From the NCBI GenBank assembly GCA_027038385.1, contig JALVXE010000173.1:1-7695 (forward strand): a stretch of DNA of 7,695 nt. The letters are read 5' to 3'. How positions within the stretch are numbered: the stretch's first letter is position 1; every line of letters starts with the position of its first letter. Made by a program: the position numbers and the translations under genes. A model generated the notes under the pieces. That model was not told the DNA's origin. It did no database searches and worked only from the letters and a program-made list of their open reading frames with translations. The stretch is from Thermotogaceae bacterium. GTDB taxonomy: Bacteria; Thermotogota; Thermotogae; Thermotogales; Thermotogaceae. Positions 5,641 to 7,695 of this stretch are shown piece after piece.

Positions 5641-5652
5641 TATGATATCATA
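5641..5652. promoter_or_regulatory. 12-bp perfect palindrome over the hrb -10 box, candidate operator
   Basis: TATGATATCATA is identical on both strands and contains the proposed -10 element of the hrb-fprA promoter. A dimeric repressor bound here would block the redox cassette. The site starts eight bases upstream of the hrb Shine-Dalgarno sequence and lies 34 bases from the plus-strand -35 box, so it should act mainly on the minus-strand operon. No regulator gene is adjacent, and the binding protein is unknown. Confidence 0.45.
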
Positions 5653-5671
5653 ACGACTTGAAATCCGTCAA
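5642..5671 (-). promoter_or_regulatory. Promoter of the hrb-fprA-osmC-fdx cassette
   Basis: On the minus strand TTGACG (plus 5666-5671, 5/6) and TATCAT (plus 5642-5647, 5/6) are separated by 18 bases. Transcription would start near 5635, almost at the AAGGAGGTG ribosome binding site, giving a very short leader. This is the only good promoter upstream of the four-gene cassette. Confidence 0.6.
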
Positions 5672-5685
5672 AATAGTTTAAAATT

Positions 5686-5714
5686 TTGCAAAAAGATTTT
5701 TCAAGGAGTAGAAT
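5686..5714 (+). promoter_or_regulatory. Promoter of the ygeY-like gene
   Basis: TTGCAA (5686-5691, 4/6) and TAGAAT (5709-5714, 5/6) are spaced by 17 bases. Transcription would begin near 5721, about 40 bases before the start codon. A weaker alternative lies upstream: TTGAAA (5658-5663) with TAAAAT after a short 15-base spacer. The region is divergent from the hrb promoter. Confidence 0.5.
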
Positions 5715-5719
5715 CCTAT

Positions 5720-5750
5720 TCCTCGGAAGGGCCAAGAACATCCGAAAGGA
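5720..5750 (+). promoter_or_regulatory. Possible leader hairpin masking the ygeY ribosome binding site
   Basis: TCCTCGGA (5720-5727) can pair with TCCG (5741-5744) and, across a two-base AA bulge, with AGGA (5747-5750). This gives eight base pairs around a 13-base loop. AGGA is part of the Shine-Dalgarno sequence AGGAGGG (5747-5753), so the fold would limit translation. It is short and may be chance, and no known riboswitch is recognised. Confidence 0.25.
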
Positions 5751-5760
5751 GGGATAGAAA

Positions 5761-6957
5761 ATGAAGGAAGCTCTGAAGAGAGCAGAGGAATTGAGAGACG
5801 ACATAGTCAAGTTTATGAGCGCCCTCATAAAGGCGAAGAGTCTCTCCGGACAGGAGAAAGAGGTTATCGAGGTCATAGGCAACGAGATGGAAAAGGTTGG
5901 TTTCGACGAGGTCAAGGTTGATGGACTCGGGAACGTCATAGGCAGGATCGGAAACGGAAAAACGAAGATAGCCATGGATGCACACATAGACGTGGTTGAC
6001 GTCGGAGACCCGGACCTTTGGGACAAGGACCCGTTCAGTGGAGATTGGGACGATGAGTGGGTTTATGGAAGAGGCGCATCCGACCAGAAGGCTGGTATGG
6101 CCTCCATGGTTTATGGAATGAAGATACTCAAAGAGCTCGATCTTTTGGACGACTTCACGGTGTACGTCACCGGTACCGTTATGGAGGAGACGTGTGACGG
6201 ACTTCCATGGAGATACATAATAGAGGTTGACAAGCTCAAGCCGGATTTCGTGGTTCTCACAGAACCAACCTCACTCAGAGTCTACAGAGGACATAGGGGA
6301 AGAGTGGAGTTCAAGATCATGACCCAGGGACTCTCAGCTCACGCCAGCGCCCCTGAGAGGGGAGACAACGCGGTTTACAAGATGGCAAGGGTGGTTTTGG
6401 AGCTCGAAAAGCTCAACGAAAGGTTGAAAGTGGATCCGTTCCTTGGAAAAGGAACTCTCGTTGTCTCCCAGATAGAGAGCATATCGCCATCGGTCAACTC
6501 TGTTCCCGACAAGTGCTACATTCACATAGACAGAAGGCTCACCGCCGGTGAGACCAAGGAAAGCGCTTTCGAAGAAGTTAGAGACGCGATAAAGAGAGCG
6601 GGAGTTAAGGCAGAGATAATCGAGCTCGAATTCGAAGGTCATGCCTACACCGGAGAGGTCTACAAAGCTGAGAAATACTTCCCGACTTGGGTCTTGCCAG
6701 AGGATCACCTTGTCGGCAGGGCTGCTAAGGATACCTACAAGAGAGTCTTTGGAGAGGATCCTGTGGTTGACAAGTGGACGTTCTCCACGAACGGTGTCGT
6801 CACAGCAGGAGTTTACAACATACCGAGCGTTGGATTCGGACCTGGAGATGAGGAGTTCGCACACGCACCAAATGAGAAGGTCAGAATAGACCACCTCATA
6901 AAAGCTGCTGCGTTTTACGCGGTCTTTCCAAAGACGTTGATAGAAAACATGAAGTGA
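5761..6957 (+). CDS. ygeY: YgeY-family M20 metallohydrolase (peptidase/deacylase-like)
   Basis: The 398 residues align along their length with Escherichia coli YgeY as remembered, sharing AMDAHID, TGTV-x-EE-x-CDGL, SAPERGDNA, FLGKGTL, VVDKWTFSTNGV and FGPG with AHAPNEK. M20-type di-metal ligands are H75, D108 (GASDQKAGM), E143, E168 (LTEPT) and H368, with D77 and E142 as catalytic-site residues. Residues about 175-290 form the lid/dimerisation domain. M20 enzymes remove acyl or aminoacyl groups from small amides; the YgeY substrate is not established. The family is annotated as selenium-metabolism-linked because it usually sits with selenium-dependent molybdenum hydroxylase or purine-catabolism genes, none of which occur here. 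The ATG start follows AAAGGAGGG by seven bases. It is a single-gene unit with its own promoter and terminator. Confidence 0.93.
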   Translation: MKEALKRAEELRDDIVKFMSALIKAKSLSGQEKEVIEVIGNEMEKVGFDEVKVDGLGNVIGRIGNGKTKIAMDAHIDVVDVGDPDLWDKDPFSGDWDDEWVYGRGASDQKAGMASMVYGMKILKELDLLDDFTVYVTGTVMEETCDGLPWRYIIEVDKLKPDFVVLTEPTSLRVYRGHRGRVEFKIMTQGLSAHASAPERGDNAVYKMARVVLELEKLNERLKVDPFLGKGTLVVSQIESISPSVNSVPDKCYIHIDRRLTAGETKESAFEEVRDAIKRAGVKAEIIELEFEGHAYTGEVYKAEKYFPTWVLPEDHLVGRAAKDTYKRVFGEDPVVDKWTFSTNGVVTAGVYNIPSVGFGPGDEEFAHAPNEKVRIDHLIKAAAFYAVFPKTLIENMK

Positions 6958-6958
6958 G

Positions 6959-6985
6959 AAAAAGGGGGCTTCCGCCCCCTTTTTT
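6959..6985. terminator. Bidirectional rho-independent terminator between convergent genes
   Basis: GGGGGC (6964-6969), loop TTCC, GCCCCC (6974-6979), with an A-run before (6959-6963) and a T-run after (6980-6985), so U-runs form on transcripts from either side. It begins directly after the ygeY TGA. The TAA stop of the converging minus-strand gene (6986-6984) lies at the edge of the T-run. Confidence 0.92.
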
Positions 6986-7695
6986 AAAATCCCATGTAGT
7001 ATCCAACCGAAAACGCTTTGAAACCACCTATTCCCATCAGATACTTGTAATCCGCTTTGAAGAAAATTCCTTTCGTTGGGTCGAATTCGTATCTCGCATC
7101 GACACCAGCGGCCGCTCCAAAAATCATCGCCAATACATCATCTTTGTTCGTATCGTATATCCCGAACAAATCTGCTCCACCATGAGCGCCGATGTACACC
7201 CTTCCAAATCTTATCAAGTTGAATCTCATTCCAAAAACAGCATCAAACGGAATGTAGTTTAAAACGCTTCCAATGAGGTAGGACGCCTCGATGTAAAGCC
7301 CTTTCCAGGACGTCAAACCTATACCAAAAGCCGATACACCTGAGTACATCAAACCGCTGTAGTAGTTCAAAGAAAGTGCTCCTCCACCTCCAAGGAGGGC
7401 CATCTCCTTTGCTTGCAGCCCGGGTTTGACATATCCATACAGAACATCTGCAACGACGTACCCGTTCTCTTCACCTTCAACCTTTACGTAACCAGCTCTT
7501 CCAAGTCCACCCTCTACTTTGAATATCATTCCAACTCTGAGAAGGCTTGGATCCACTCCCTTCAGATAAGCTTTTCCGGATTCGACTTTCACCACAAATG
7601 CCTTGAGCTTGAAAAACTTTCTCATAACGATCACGAACTCGGACTTTATGTATTCAAACAAAGCTTTTTTGGCTTCATCAGAGTTTTTGTAATAG
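6984..7695 (-). CDS. Probable beta-barrel envelope protein, N-terminus beyond the window edge
   Basis: The frame is open to the right edge (236 residues visible), so this is the C-terminal part of a larger protein. A TTG at 7661 is only an internal codon: residues YYKNSDEAKKA continue upstream without a stop, and no ribosome binding site is seen. Visible residues about 28-100 look like a small beta domain (VESGKAYLKGVDPSLLRVGM), resembling the repeat-like end of FlgT/CsgG-type envelope proteins. From about 100 to the end there are alternating aromatic and small residues in short strands (ALSLNYYSGLMYSG, GLYIEASYLIGSVL, VYIGAHGGADLFG, FFKADYKYLMG), ending in GYYMGF with a terminal Phe, the usual signal of outer-membrane beta-barrels assembled by BamA. 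A place in the Thermotogales outer sheath (toga) is inferred. No specific function is recognised. Confidence 0.7.
   Translation of the reverse strand, partial: YYKNSDEAKKALFEYIKSEFVIVMRKFFKLKAFVVKVESGKAYLKGVDPSLLRVGMIFKVEGGLGRAGYVKVEGEENGYVVADVLYGYVKPGLQAKEMALLGGGGALSLNYYSGLMYSGVSAFGIGLTSWKGLYIEASYLIGSVLNYIPFDAVFGMRFNLIRFGRVYIGAHGGADLFGIYDTNKDDVLAMIFGAAAGVDARYEFDPTKGIFFKADYKYLMGIGGFKAFSVGYYMGF

Noticed and set aside
6334..6894. Open minus-strand frame opposite ygeY
   Set aside because: It lies entirely within a well-matched YgeY coding region and lacks a ribosome binding site.
5761..6957. Selenoprotein or selenium operon in this window, suggested by the YgeY family name
   Set aside because: No in-frame TGA codon, SECIS-like element or selenium gene was seen; the name comes from neighbours in other genomes.

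Overview
The window looks like chromosomal DNA from a thermophilic anaerobic bacterium of the Thermotogales (Thermotoga/Pseudothermotoga level; the genus cannot be fixed by eye). The grounds are a ferredoxin closely resembling the single [4Fe-4S] Thermotoga maritima type, Arg codons dominated by AGA/AGG and many ATA Ile codons, Lys/Glu-rich proteins, strong GGAGGTG ribosome binding sites, frequent GTG/TTG starts, tightly packed genes, and a flavodiiron O2-reduction system. Nothing suggests a mobile element, CRISPR array, rRNA or tRNA. No gene-free stretch exceeds about 140 bases.

Layout. Everything from 1 to 5619 is on the minus strand, so it is transcribed right to left. Reading in that direction, a divergent promoter region (5620-5760) drives a four-gene redox cassette: a flavin reductase-rubredoxin fusion (hrb-like, 4939-5619), a flavodiiron protein (fprA-like, 3748-4932), an OsmC-family peroxide-reductase-like protein (3288-3722) and a [4Fe-4S] ferredoxin (3027-3218). 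It ends in a strong intrinsic terminator (2985-3012). Next comes a compact four-gene housekeeping run with overlapping or nearly touching genes: an HD-GYP protein (2082-2954), the ribosome-assembly GTPase EngB (1484-2080), a COG1237-type metallo-beta-lactamase-fold protein (756-1487) and the 23S rRNA methyltransferase RlmH (319-765). A MarR-family regulator follows (250 to beyond the left edge), with possible operator palindromes before it. On the plus strand, 5761-6957 encodes a YgeY-family M20 metallohydrolase, closed by a terminator (6959-6985). That terminator also holds the stop codon of a convergent, right-truncated gene for a probable beta-barrel envelope protein (6984-7695).

How the genes work together. 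The redox cassette reads as a complete oxygen-defence chain: NAD(P)H to flavin to the rubredoxin domain of the fusion, then to the diiron site of FprA, which reduces O2 to water (or NO to N2O). The OsmC-like protein would deal with organic peroxides, and the ferredoxin supplies a general low-potential electron carrier. The second run combines ribosome biogenesis (EngB, RlmH) with two metal-dependent proteins of unknown substrate. No clearly new system is proven here. The points most worth checking are the palindrome on the promoter of the oxygen cassette, the altered metal-site residues in the MBL and HD-GYP proteins, and the YgeY gene standing apart from the selenium/purine genes it is usually linked with.
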